A stretch of DNA of 13,229 bases from NCBI GenBank assembly GCA_002724835.1, contig PBPX01000028.1:47072-60300 (forward strand). Direction: 5' to 3'. This document shows, piece by piece, positions 1-7,581 of this stretch (its first letter is position 1; each line of letters starts with the position of its first letter). The notes below the pieces were generated by a model. It was not told where the DNA came from, did not search any database, and worked only from the letters and a program-made list of their open reading frames with translations. The DNA comes from Actinomycetota bacterium. GTDB lineage: Bacteria > Actinomycetota > Acidimicrobiia > Actinomarinales > Actinomarinaceae. A program made the translations under genes and the position numbers.

Positions 1-680
1 TCATTAACTGCTCTTCTACCAACTAATCCAGAACCGTCAGTTGTTACAATGTCGCACTCACCTGCGATGAACTTATCGATAGCTTCTGAGAAAGCTTCAA
101 CAGTTACAAGTTCAATTGTTGCACCTACAAGTCCAGCACCTTCTGTAATATTCTTTTCAGTTGTGGTACCAGCATTAGTACATACTCTCAAACCATCAAT
201 GTCAGCAAGAGTAGAGCTTTCTGACAATCCGTCAGCTTTTCTACCCATTAATTGTTGACCATCATAGTAAGTGGTTGGACCGAAGTCGTTACCTAATTCT
301 GTGTCACGGCTTTGAGTCCAAGTTGTGTTTCTAATCAATACGTCGATCTCACCAGCGCTAAGTGCTGTAAATCTTTCAGCAGCAGTAAGTTGCTTAAATT
401 CAACTTTACTGTAATCACCGAAAACAGCAGCAGCAACTGCATAACAATAGTCAACGTCAAATCCTGAATAGGATCCATCGTCAGCTACTTCTGTAAATCC
501 AGTCGCACCGGTACTAACGCCGCACTTAAGGAATCCTCTTTCTTGAACTTGTTCAAGAGTGGATTCATGATCGTGCTCATCTTCGACTGCTACTTCTTCA
601 ACGACCTCTTCTGTTGAACCTCCACAGGCAACAGCGACCATTGAAAGCATTAGCAAAAAGATGATTGCTTTTTTACTCAA
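1..680 (-). CDS. aapJ: Amino-acid ABC transporter substrate-binding lipoprotein, AapJ-like (3' end beyond window)
   Basis: Binding component of a polar amino-acid ABC importer; it should be a lipoprotein on the outer face of the cytoplasmic membrane. The 226 residues visible start at a TTG (678-680) with a strong GGAG ribosome site six bases upstream. A lipoprotein signal is clear: Lys-Lys, a hydrophobic stretch, then VAVAC with the lipidated cysteine at 19. An acidic linker containing EDEHDHE follows. The mature domain shows SBP_bac_3/AapJ-type blocks: KCGVSTGATGF (52-62), GFDVDYCYAVAAAVFGD (73-89), LTAAERFTALSAGEIDVLIRN (98-118, the sugar/amino-acid binding-fold core) and DFGPTTYYDGQ (132-142). 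The reading frame runs off the left edge, so roughly the last third is missing. G+C is higher than in neighbours (25 of the first 60 bases, against 17 of 60 in a purA sample), which fits a highly expressed gene. Family assignment is firm; the exact ligand is not known. Confidence 0.9.
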   Translation of the reverse strand, partial: MSKKAIIFLLMLSMVAVACGGSTEEVVEEVAVEDEHDHESTLEQVQERGFLKCGVSTGATGFTEVADDGSYSGFDVDYCYAVAAAVFGDYSKVEFKQLTAAERFTALSAGEIDVLIRNTTWTQSRDTELGNDFGPTTYYDGQQLMGRKADGLSESSTLADIDGLRVCTNAGTTTEKNITEGAGLVGATIELVTVEAFSEAIDKFIAGECDIVTTDGSGLVGRRAVN

Positions 681-686
681 TGTTTT

Positions 687-746
687 CTCCTTTTATATAA
701 AAGTTGACAAGCTCAGCATACCGCCCTGTTAAGTCGGCTTGAACCG
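687..746 (-). promoter_or_regulatory. Structured 5' leader of the binding-protein gene, with Shine-Dalgarno
   Basis: Read on the minus strand, this leader is richer in G+C than the surrounding intergenic DNA and contains two mutually exclusive short hairpins that share the GCCG at 738-735. Hairpin 1 pairs CGGT (746-743) with GCCG; hairpin 2 pairs GCCG with CGGT (723-720) across an 11-base loop. A 14-bp palindrome CTTTTATATAAAAG (703-690) then overlaps the first part of the Shine-Dalgarno AAAAGGAG (694-687). The arrangement could modulate translation, but I match it to no known riboswitch class. Confidence 0.35.
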
Positions 747-757
747 TCATATGTATA

Positions 758-792
758 ATTTAATGTTATTTGAGTATAGTTCAACATTAAAT
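758..792. repeat. 10-bp perfect inverted repeat in the divergent promoter region
   Basis: ATTTAATGTT (758-767) and AACATTAAAT (783-792) are perfect reverse complements separated by 15 bases. A smaller pair, TTGA and TCAA (770-773 and 781-784), is nested inside. The element lies between the divergently transcribed binding-protein gene and purA, with no ORF across it, so an operator for a dimeric regulator is the likeliest role. A transcript hairpin is the alternative. Confidence 0.45.
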
Positions 793-813
793 GATGTATT
801 CTTTTTAAATTTA

Positions 814-843
814 TTGCAAATACCCCATAAAACCATGTATTAT
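814..843 (+). promoter_or_regulatory. Predicted purA promoter
   Basis: TTGCAA (814-819) and TATTAT (838-843) are separated by 18 bases, each close to the sigma-70 consensus. Initiation near 850 would give a short leader ending in the purA ribosome site AAGGAG (859-864). A second TATAAT lies at 754-759 but lacks a good -35 partner. Confidence 0.5.
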
Positions 844-868
844 CCAATGTTGTAATCCAAGGAGAAAC

Positions 869-2146
869 GTGTCTACTACCGTTGTTTTAGGAGCCCAGTG
901 GGGTGATGAGGGCAAAGGTAAAGTCACAGATTTTTTTGCTTCAAACGCCGATATGGTAGTCCGATTTCAAGGTGGCAATAACGCAGGTCATACTATTGTT
1001 GTCAAAGATAAAACAGTAAAGCTTTCCCTCACACCATCTGGTGTCTTGTATCCAAACTGTATACCTGTTATTGCTTCCGGGTGTGTTGTAGATATTGGTT
1101 TTCTCATTGATGAGCTTAAAATGTTAGAAGAAAATAATATTGATACTTCAAAATTAAAACTCTCATCAAATGCTCATCTAATTATGCCTTATCACAAACT
1201 CCTTGATGAACTAATAGAAAACAAGCTTGGTAAAAACATGATTGGAACAACAAAGAAAGGTATTGGTCCTTGTTATGGAGATAAAATTCAAAGACAAGGT
1301 ATAAGAGTTCAAGATTTATATGATGAAAATATTTTTAGAGAAAAAGTATCCACTATTTTAGAAGATAAAAATGAAATTATTACAAAAATATATGATGGAG
1401 AACCTTTTGACCTTGAACAAGTATTAGATCAATTTAATGAATATAGAGACACTGTTAAAAAAATCATGACAGATACTTCTTTATTGATTTCTAATGCAGC
1501 TAAGGAAGGTAAAAATATTCTCTTTGAAGGCGCTCAGGGAACATTGCTAGATATTGATCATGGAACATACCCTTTTGTAACAAGTTCAAACACCACCTCG
1601 GCCAATGCAGCAATTGGATCTGGAATAGGTCCTCGTGATATTGAAAAAATTGTAGGAGTTACTAAAGCATATATCTCAAGAGTTGGAACAGGGCCTTTCT
1701 TGACTGAACAAGAAAACGAAATTGGTGATTATTTAATAGATAAAGGAGCGGAGTACGGAGTAGTTACTGGCAGAAGAAGACGATGTGGTTGGTTAGATCT
1801 TGTCTCACTTAAGTATTCTGTAAGAGTGAACTCCTTAACTGAATTATTTATTACCAAACTTGATGTTCTTTCAGGTTTAGATGAATTAAATCTGAACATA
1901 GCATATGAAGTAGATGGTTCTGAAGAAATAGATTTTCCGAGAGAACAGAGAATTCTTGAAAGCGCAAAACCTATTTATAAAACTTTCAAAGGCTGGAGTG
2001 AGGACATATCTAATGTAACTTCGTTTGATAATCTTCCAGATGAAGCTAAAGAGTATATAAAGTTTATTGAAGATTTTATACAAGTACCGATTACATTTAT
2101 ATCTGTTGGACCAGAGCGAAACCAAAATATAATAATAGAACAATGA
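869..2146 (+). CDS. purA: Adenylosuccinate synthetase
   Basis: Cytoplasmic enzyme that joins IMP and aspartate using GTP to give adenylosuccinate, the committed step to AMP. The GTG start is set by AAGGAG four bases upstream. At 425 residues the length is normal for the family. The N-terminal GTP-binding loop GAQWGDEGKGK covers 8-18, with the catalytic Asp13 and, in NNAGHT, His41, at the same numbers as in the E. coli enzyme. GTTKKGIGPCYGDK follows, and near the C-terminal third VTGRRRRCGWLDL is the base/IMP-binding segment (usually TGRPRRCGW; here Arg replaces Pro). The stop overlaps the purB start as ATGA, so the two consecutive AMP-pathway genes are translationally coupled. No truncation or frameshift. 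Confidence 0.97.
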   Translation: MSTTVVLGAQWGDEGKGKVTDFFASNADMVVRFQGGNNAGHTIVVKDKTVKLSLTPSGVLYPNCIPVIASGCVVDIGFLIDELKMLEENNIDTSKLKLSSNAHLIMPYHKLLDELIENKLGKNMIGTTKKGIGPCYGDKIQRQGIRVQDLYDENIFREKVSTILEDKNEIITKIYDGEPFDLEQVLDQFNEYRDTVKKIMTDTSLLISNAAKEGKNILFEGAQGTLLDIDHGTYPFVTSSNTTSANAAIGSGIGPRDIEKIVGVTKAYISRVGTGPFLTEQENEIGDYLIDKGAEYGVVTGRRRRCGWLDLVSLKYSVRVNSLTELFITKLDVLSGLDELNLNIAYEVDGSEEIDFPREQRILESAKPIYKTFKGWSEDISNVTSFDNLPDEAKEYIKFIEDFIQVPITFISVGPERNQNIIIEQ

Positions 2147-3420
2147 TAGAAAGATACTCCTCAGATGAAATGTCTTCAATTTGGAGCGAAGATAATAAAG
2201 TAGCTAAATGGCTAGATGTTGAAAGAGCTGTAATTGAAATTCTTGAAAAAGAGGAAATTACACCTAAAGGACTGTCAAAACAACTTAAAGAAGTTTCGAT
2301 TACTCATAATGAAGTACTAGAAAGAGAAGCTGTTACAAATCATGATTTAGCTGCTTTTGTTGATGTTTTACAAAGCAAAATTGAGAAAGACTCTAATTGG
2401 ATACATTACGGATTAACAAGTTCTGATGTTGTTGATACAGCAAATGCCCTTTTAATTAAAGAATCATTAAATATTGTTGTTGAAAAAATAGCTGAGCTCG
2501 TAAATTCACTAAAAAATAAAGCAATAAGTGAGTCTGAAACATTAATTATAGGAAGAACTCATGGAGTATATGCTGAACCAACAACATTGGGAAATATATT
2601 TGGAAATTGGTGTCTTGAAGTATCGAGAGGTCTAGATAGGTTAAATTCTAGCTTAGAAATAATCAGTTATGGAAAAATTAGTGGTGCTGTTGGTAACCAT
2701 TCTCTAATTTCTGAAGATATAGAAAATAAAATCCTTGAACAACTTTCCTTAAAACCAGAACCTCTTGCTTCACAAATAGTAAGTAGAGACAGATACGCAG
2801 ATTTGTTTTCTAGCTTTTCAATAATTGCTGGAACTTATGAAAGAATTGCAACAAATATCAGACATTACCAAAGATCGGAAGTTGGTGAAATGTATGAAGC
2901 CTTTAAACAAGGGCAGAAAGGCTCGTCTGCAATGCCGCATAAAAAAAATCCAATTGGTTCTGAAAGAATATGTGGATTAGCAAGAGTAGTTAGGGGAAAT
3001 ACACAAGCAAGTTATGAGACCATGGCGCTTTGGCATGAAAGAGATATATCAAATTCATCAGTTGAAAGAATTATTCTTCCAGATACATTTAAATTGATTG
3101 ATTTCATGACAAGAGACTTGATTAGTATTATTAATGACCTTGTTATTAATCATGAGAATATTGAATCAAACTTAAATTCTGCAAAAACAAAACTTGGATC
3201 TCAAAAACTTCTTTCATTAATTGTGAGTAAGGGTAATTCACGTGATGAAGGTTATAAGTTTGTTCAAAATATTACACAAAATAATTTTTCTATAGACGCA
3301 ATTATTGAATCTACTTTGTCAGAATTTGATGATATATCAAAAGATGAAATTGAAAACTGTTTTAATTTAACAACGAATATTGATTCTAAAATAATCGAGA
3401 AGAAGCTTAAAGAACTTTAA
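2143..3420 (+). CDS. purB: Adenylosuccinate lyase
   Basis: Fumarase/aspartase-superfamily lyase that releases fumarate from adenylosuccinate (to AMP) and from SAICAR (to AICAR). The 425-residue product is typical of the bacterial B. subtilis/Thermotoga-type enzyme. Visible signatures are HYGLTSSDVVDTANAL, RTHGVYAEPTT with His140 as the expected general acid, and the superfamily signature GSSAMPHKKNPI (260-271) on the flexible loop, with Ser262 as the likely catalytic base. The ATG lies inside the end of purA, and a TTG-started membrane-protein gene begins one base after its stop, so it sits mid-operon. This clustering of purA with purB places the two last AMP-forming steps under common control. 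Confidence 0.97.
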   Translation: MIERYSSDEMSSIWSEDNKVAKWLDVERAVIEILEKEEITPKGLSKQLKEVSITHNEVLEREAVTNHDLAAFVDVLQSKIEKDSNWIHYGLTSSDVVDTANALLIKESLNIVVEKIAELVNSLKNKAISESETLIIGRTHGVYAEPTTLGNIFGNWCLEVSRGLDRLNSSLEIISYGKISGAVGNHSLISEDIENKILEQLSLKPEPLASQIVSRDRYADLFSSFSIIAGTYERIATNIRHYQRSEVGEMYEAFKQGQKGSSAMPHKKNPIGSERICGLARVVRGNTQASYETMALWHERDISNSSVERIILPDTFKLIDFMTRDLISIINDLVINHENIESNLNSAKTKLGSQKLLSLIVSKGNSRDEGYKFVQNITQNNFSIDAIIESTLSEFDDISKDEIENCFNLTTNIDSKIIEKKLKEL

Positions 3421-3421
3421 A

Positions 3422-4105
3422 TTGTTTAACTCTTTCAAAAAAAAATTTCAGTCTATAAAGAAAGACTACCAAGACTTACCCATCGCAAATGAAAATTTTA
3501 TTGATGCTATTCTTGCGCCTGTTTTTTTTGTAACAATTTCAAGATTTCAAGAACTACAAACTTCAATTCTATTAACTGGAGCGCTTATAGTAATTACTCT
3601 TTCATATAGAATCTTTAGAAAAGAATCACTAAAAAACTCTTTAATTGGTGTCGCTGGTACATCTATTGCACTTTTGATTGCTCAAATTCAAGGCTCTGCG
3701 TCGGGATTTTTTCTTCCGGGAATAATTAGAGACTTAAGCATTGCGGCAATTGGTTTTCTCTCTATTTTGTTTGGAAGACCTTTTACAATATACACATCAA
3801 AATCAATAAGAGGTTGGCCTTTAGATTGGTTTTTACACAAAAATGTAAAACCAGCGTATAGAGAGGTTGCTGTTATATGGGTTCTTTTTCTAGGTATTAA
3901 AGGTTTGCTACAGCTATATTTCTTTAATTCGCCTGAAATACTTGCAGTTATTAAGTTAGCAACATCTAATCAAACAACTATATTTCTTCTTGTTATGACA
4001 TATATTTATGGACAGAGAAGGTTATTAAAACTTGGCGGTCCTAGCGTAGATGAGTTCTTAAATAGAACACCTCCTCCTTGGTCAAGCCAACAATCAGGAT
4101 TCTAA
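3422..4105 (+). CDS. DUF3159 family integral membrane protein
   Basis: A 227-residue protein of unknown function with five or six predicted membrane helices (roughly residues 26-42, 47-64, 74-92, 101-118, 147-168 and 185-198). The block FFLPGIIRD, followed by ILFGRPF and RGWPLDWF, then AYREVAVIWVLFLGIKGLLQ, matches the DUF3159 pattern, a family known essentially from Actinomycetota. A basic, Lys-rich N-terminus (FKKKFQSIKK) should stay in the cytoplasm. The start is TTG one base after the purB stop; no better start exists upstream, no clear ribosome site is visible, and the first in-frame ATG lies far into the protein, so coupling to purB is likely. The C-terminus is Pro-rich and soluble. Function cannot be deduced from the sequence. 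Confidence 0.8.
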   Translation: MFNSFKKKFQSIKKDYQDLPIANENFIDAILAPVFFVTISRFQELQTSILLTGALIVITLSYRIFRKESLKNSLIGVAGTSIALLIAQIQGSASGFFLPGIIRDLSIAAIGFLSILFGRPFTIYTSKSIRGWPLDWFLHKNVKPAYREVAVIWVLFLGIKGLLQLYFFNSPEILAVIKLATSNQTTIFLLVMTYIYGQRRLLKLGGPSVDEFLNRTPPPWSSQQSGF

Positions 4106-4124
4106 AAGTAGTAAAATTAAAATT

Positions 4125-5318
4125 ATGAATGAAGAACTAATAACAACATTATATTTTTTTGGTATAGGTTTTGGAGTATACGTTCTCTGCAGATATGCAT
4201 TATTCCCAGGTATAAAGTTTTTAGCAAAAAAAACAGCCACTATTCTAGATGATATTCTATTAGACAAAAAGTTTTTGAATAGATTTTCTCTTGTAATAGT
4301 ATTTTCTTCATTAAAAGTGTATATGGAGACAAGTGTTGGTTTGCCATATTTCGATAGTTTTTCAGATAGAATAATTAATATACTTTTAGCTATTTTTATA
4401 GGTCTTAGTATCTCGGAATTTCTAACTTTAATAACCAAGATTTCTATACACTATGAAGCATTTAAAGATAAACCAATTAAAGGATACATACAAATAGTTA
4501 AGATTGTCCTAAACGCTTTTGTTGTAATAATAATATTTGCTATCGGGACTGGTCAGTCAGTAGCTTATTACATAAGTGGGCTTGGAGCTATAACTGCCAT
4601 ACTTTTATTAGTTTTTCAAGATACAATACTTTCATTCGTTGCCTCAGTTCAAATTGGTCAAAATGACATTATAAATTTAGATGATTGGATTGAAGTTCCT
4701 GAATATGGAGCTGATGGAGATGTAATAGATATATCACTCCATACTGTAAAGGTTCAAAATTGGGATAAAACAATAACAACTATACCTACTTCAAAAATAG
4801 TAACTAGTTCTGTAAAGAACTGGAGAGGCATGTCAGATTATGGAGGTAGAAGAATAAAAAGATCTATCTTAATTGATATATCTAGTGTTAGATTTATGGA
4901 AGAAAAAGATATCGAAAAATTAAAACAGCTTCCATCAATAAATAAATATTTGTCTGAAAAAATAAATGATATTGAAAAATATAATAATTCAGTCGACGAA
5001 GCAAAAGAAAAAAGAAAACTTACTAACTTAGGAACTTTAAGAGCCTATCTTGTAAATTATCTAAAAAATCATGATGATCTTAACACTGAGAGCATGACTT
5101 TAATCGTCCGACAGCTTTCACCAACTTCGGAGGGCGTTCCTTTAGAAATATATACTTTTACAAATACTATTGATTGGGTTGAATATGAGGGAATTCAATC
5201 TGATATTTTTGATCATATTTTTGCTGTTTTACCTAAATTTGGACTTAGAGCTTTCCAAGGTGGTACTGTGGAAGCAGCGGCTTCAAGGGGTTTATCTATT
5301 AACGAACCTGAAATATAA
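4125..5318 (+). CDS. ybdG: MscS-family mechanosensitive channel, YbdG (MscM)-like
   Basis: Predicted small-conductance mechanosensitive channel that would open on hypo-osmotic shock to release solutes. The 397 residues are close to E. coli YbdG (415). About five helices precede the conserved pore region at roughly 147-177 (ISGLGAITAILLLVFQDTILS), where the Gly/Ala packing of MscS TM3 is seen. The beta domain begins with DDWIEVPEYGADGDVIDIS (186-204) and continues TVKVQNWDKTITTIPTSKI, and the YbdG-type NWRGMSDYGGRRIKRSI (232-248) follows. The C-terminal domain has the subfamily blocks TNLGTLRAYLVNYLKNH and YEGIQSDIFDHIFAVLPKFGLRAFQGG. It starts 19 bases after the DUF3159 stop with no obvious Shine-Dalgarno. 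Its last 27 bases overlap the convergent Lnt-like gene. Confidence 0.9.
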   Translation: MNEELITTLYFFGIGFGVYVLCRYALFPGIKFLAKKTATILDDILLDKKFLNRFSLVIVFSSLKVYMETSVGLPYFDSFSDRIINILLAIFIGLSISEFLTLITKISIHYEAFKDKPIKGYIQIVKIVLNAFVVIIIFAIGTGQSVAYYISGLGAITAILLLVFQDTILSFVASVQIGQNDIINLDDWIEVPEYGADGDVIDISLHTVKVQNWDKTITTIPTSKIVTSSVKNWRGMSDYGGRRIKRSILIDISSVRFMEEKDIEKLKQLPSINKYLSEKINDIEKYNNSVDEAKEKRKLTNLGTLRAYLVNYLKNHDDLNTESMTLIVRQLSPTSEGVPLEIYTFTNTIDWVEYEGIQSDIFDHIFAVLPKFGLRAFQGGTVEAAASRGLSINEPEI

Positions 5319-6809
5319 AAAAGAAAATAATCCTAAAATAATTATTAAATAATTGAAATAATTACCTAACTCCGAATAAGTAGTTTTACCACTATAAGGA
5401 GTTAAGAGCCTGGTAGATATGTCCTCTGTAAATAATTCAGTAGAAGAATAAACTTTTCCTTCAACGCCACTAATAAATGCGGATTTACCGGTTATTGCTG
5501 CGTGGACAACATCTCTATGGTTTGAGACAGCGTTTGCTCTTGACATAAGTATAAATTGGTCAGACATACCGCTTTCTCCATAACTTGCTTGATTGGTTAA
5601 GATAAAAATAAGCTCTGCACCACCCTGAACACTTCTTCTGATGTATCTTTCGAAAGAGCCTTCAAAAGAAATTACCGATGAAATTTTAATATTCTTTTGA
5701 CCTAATTCAAAAATTTCCTGCCCTTCTCCGCGGATCATATCCCTTGGCACTAAAGATAGTGGTGGTATCCAATCTAAATATCTTCTAAAAGGAATATATT
5801 CTCCAAATGGGACCGGATGCTGTTTTAAGTACTCTCCTGCAATTTCTCCATTTTCATTAATAAAAATTCCATAATTTTCAAAATAGTTTAAATCTACAGG
5901 TCTATCTCCTCCAATTAAAAAAGAAGCATTAAGTCTTTCAGCTTCATAAGATATCTCTTCTAGTGTTTTTTGATTTATGCCTGGATCATTGCCAAAACCG
6001 CTTGAACTTTCTGGCCATACAATTATGCGGGGTGTTAATTCTTCTTTAGATATTCTGTTTTCACTTAATGACTTAGTTAAATTTAAATGGCTTTCATAAA
6101 TTCTTTGTCTCTCATTTTCACATTTATTCTTTGCTCCAGGACAGGGGCTGTTTCCTTGAATTATTGAAATTTCTATATCTCTATAAATCTCTTTAACTGG
6201 AATTTCTTGGAAAAATGTAAATCCAAAGACTATAAAGAAAACTATAAAATATCTCAAGTAAGAAGAGTTAGAGAAATTAGTGTCTCTACTCTTAGTAAAT
6301 AAAAACAGTACTAAAAGTAAGATTAGAGATTCAATAACTAAGGAAAAACCTATTGGGCCATAAGCTCTATAAAAATTTTTTGTAAGACTATCTACTAAGA
6401 CCGTTGAAGGATACCCCCATGGAAAACCACCAAATGGAAAATATGCTCGTAATAAATCAAATATGCTAATTAATCCAATTAATACAAAAAAATTATTCTT
6501 AGTTTTGGATCCAAAATATGAAAATACTTTAGCAAAAAGACTGTACATTAATCCCATTAGTATTGTTAATGGAATCCATGCTTCTAGGCCAATTGACTGA
6601 ATCCCAAACAATAGAACCCCATAAGCAACACTCCCGAATATAAATCCGTGGATTTCCGGACTAATAGCACTATTTAAATTTTTTACTTTTTCAATTGGCA
6701 AAATTGATATGTAGAAAATGCCTAAAGATGGAAATATTAAAAACCATAAATCAAAAGGAGGGAAGCTTAAGAAGTAAAGCACTCCAGACAATAAGGATGA
6801 AAGTAACAT
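5292..6809 (-). CDS. lnt: Apolipoprotein N-acyltransferase-like protein with Ser at the nucleophile position
   Basis: Lnt adds the third acyl chain to the N-terminal cysteine of lipoproteins at the outer face of the cytoplasmic membrane. The 505-residue length fits. About six to seven N-terminal helices (1-200) carry Lnt landmarks such as SFPPFDLWFL and FPFGGFPWGYP. A nitrilase-type periplasmic domain (210-450) follows, and a last helix lies at 485-500. Glu267 in VWPES and Lys329 in LKQHPVPFGEY occupy the catalytic Glu and Lys positions. The position of the nucleophilic Cys (usual motif ICYE or ICFE) reads ISFEG, with Ser381 encoded at 5667-5669. It may therefore be an inactive or altered paralogue, or a lineage variant using serine. 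It lies 37 bases downstream of the TauE-like gene on the same strand and ends inside the convergent channel gene. Confidence 0.88.
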   Translation of the reverse strand: MLLSSLLSGVLYFLSFPPFDLWFLIFPSLGIFYISILPIEKVKNLNSAISPEIHGFIFGSVAYGVLLFGIQSIGLEAWIPLTILMGLMYSLFAKVFSYFGSKTKNNFFVLIGLISIFDLLRAYFPFGGFPWGYPSTVLVDSLTKNFYRAYGPIGFSLVIESLILLLVLFLFTKSRDTNFSNSSYLRYFIVFFIVFGFTFFQEIPVKEIYRDIEISIIQGNSPCPGAKNKCENERQRIYESHLNLTKSLSENRISKEELTPRIIVWPESSSGFGNDPGINQKTLEEISYEAERLNASFLIGGDRPVDLNYFENYGIFINENGEIAGEYLKQHPVPFGEYIPFRRYLDWIPPLSLVPRDMIRGEGQEIFELGQKNIKISSVISFEGSFERYIRRSVQGGAELIFILTNQASYGESGMSDQFILMSRANAVSNHRDVVHAAITGKSAFISGVEGKVYSSTELFTEDISTRLLTPYSGKTTYSELGNYFNYLIIILGLFSFLYFRFVNR

Positions 6810-6846
6810 ATGCTTATATCTTAGTAATTACAAAAGATGAAATAAA

Positions 6847-7581
6847 TTAATAAATATTCCTAGATATAACAACTAGCCCTGAAATAATTGAGAACCAAAT
6901 AACTCCATTCGAAATTACCTTATCCGAAACCTTAGTAAATAACTTAGATGAAAGGCTTATACCAAGCAGCGAGGGAAGAATCATGTATGCAAACATATAC
7001 AAGTGGTCTTGATATATTCGTCCATCAATTAACAAAAGAGTCAGTGTAATAAGTATTCCGAATGTAAAGACTGCATTAAGAGATGGTCTAAATTCTTTTC
7101 CTTTTGTATCTCTGTATAAAATTGCCACAGGTGGTCCACCAACGCCTGCGATCATCGCAAAAACTCCAGAAAACATTCCAGCATTAAATGAATTAATTGA
7201 ATTTCTACCTAGAGTCCATCCAAAATATGAAGCAAGACCTGCAAATAATACTATTGAACCAATAGTGGTTGATAGAATTCTTTGTTCTAAGTACATTAAG
7301 CAAAGTAATCCTAAAGGTCCTCCAACAACCCTTCCAATTAATAAATATTTCATTGGAGACCAAGTAACCTCTACTCTTTCTCTTACAAATATTCTTATTG
7401 TTAATGGGAGCGCTAACAAGCTAAGTAGGGCTGGTACAAGAGCTGGATCTATTTGAACAAGAATCGGAGAGGAGATTACAGCAAAGCCGTATCCAAGAAG
7501 TCCTTGAATGGAAGCGGCAACAAATAATAGGAGTCCAATAAAAACTAATTCATAGATTGTTAAGTCGAATGGTGTGTTCAA
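6847..7581 (-). CDS. TauE/SafE-family membrane permease
   Basis: A 244-residue integral membrane protein with about eight helices, typical in size for the TauE/SafE family of exporters and importers of sulfur-containing or organic anions (sulfite, sulfoacetate and others). The two pseudo-repeat signatures are visible: QGLLGYGFAVISSPIL near residues 26-41 and AGVGGPPVAILY near 145-156. The start is TTG (7579-7581), overlapping the UGA stop of the upstream SelW-like gene as TTGA; no separate ribosome site is apparent, so translation is probably coupled. The Lnt-like gene follows on the same strand. The substrate cannot be told from sequence; the link with a thioredoxin-like selenoprotein leans towards sulfur or selenium compounds, but that is inference. 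Confidence 0.85.
   Translation of the reverse strand: MNTPFDLTIYELVFIGLLLFVAASIQGLLGYGFAVISSPILVQIDPALVPALLSLLALPLTIRIFVRERVEVTWSPMKYLLIGRVVGGPLGLLCLMYLEQRILSTTIGSIVLFAGLASYFGWTLGRNSINSFNAGMFSGVFAMIAGVGGPPVAILYRDTKGKEFRPSLNAVFTFGILITLTLLLIDGRIYQDHLYMFAYMILPSLLGISLSSKLFTKVSDKVISNGVIWFSIISGLVVISRNIY

Noticed and set aside
49..258. Short plus-strand open frame antisense to the binding-protein gene.
   Set aside because: The minus strand carries a clear conserved coding sequence here; this is a shadow frame without family features.
4094..4438. 114-codon minus-strand open frame inside the channel gene.
   Set aside because: Antisense to a conserved YbdG-like sequence, with no domain features of its own.
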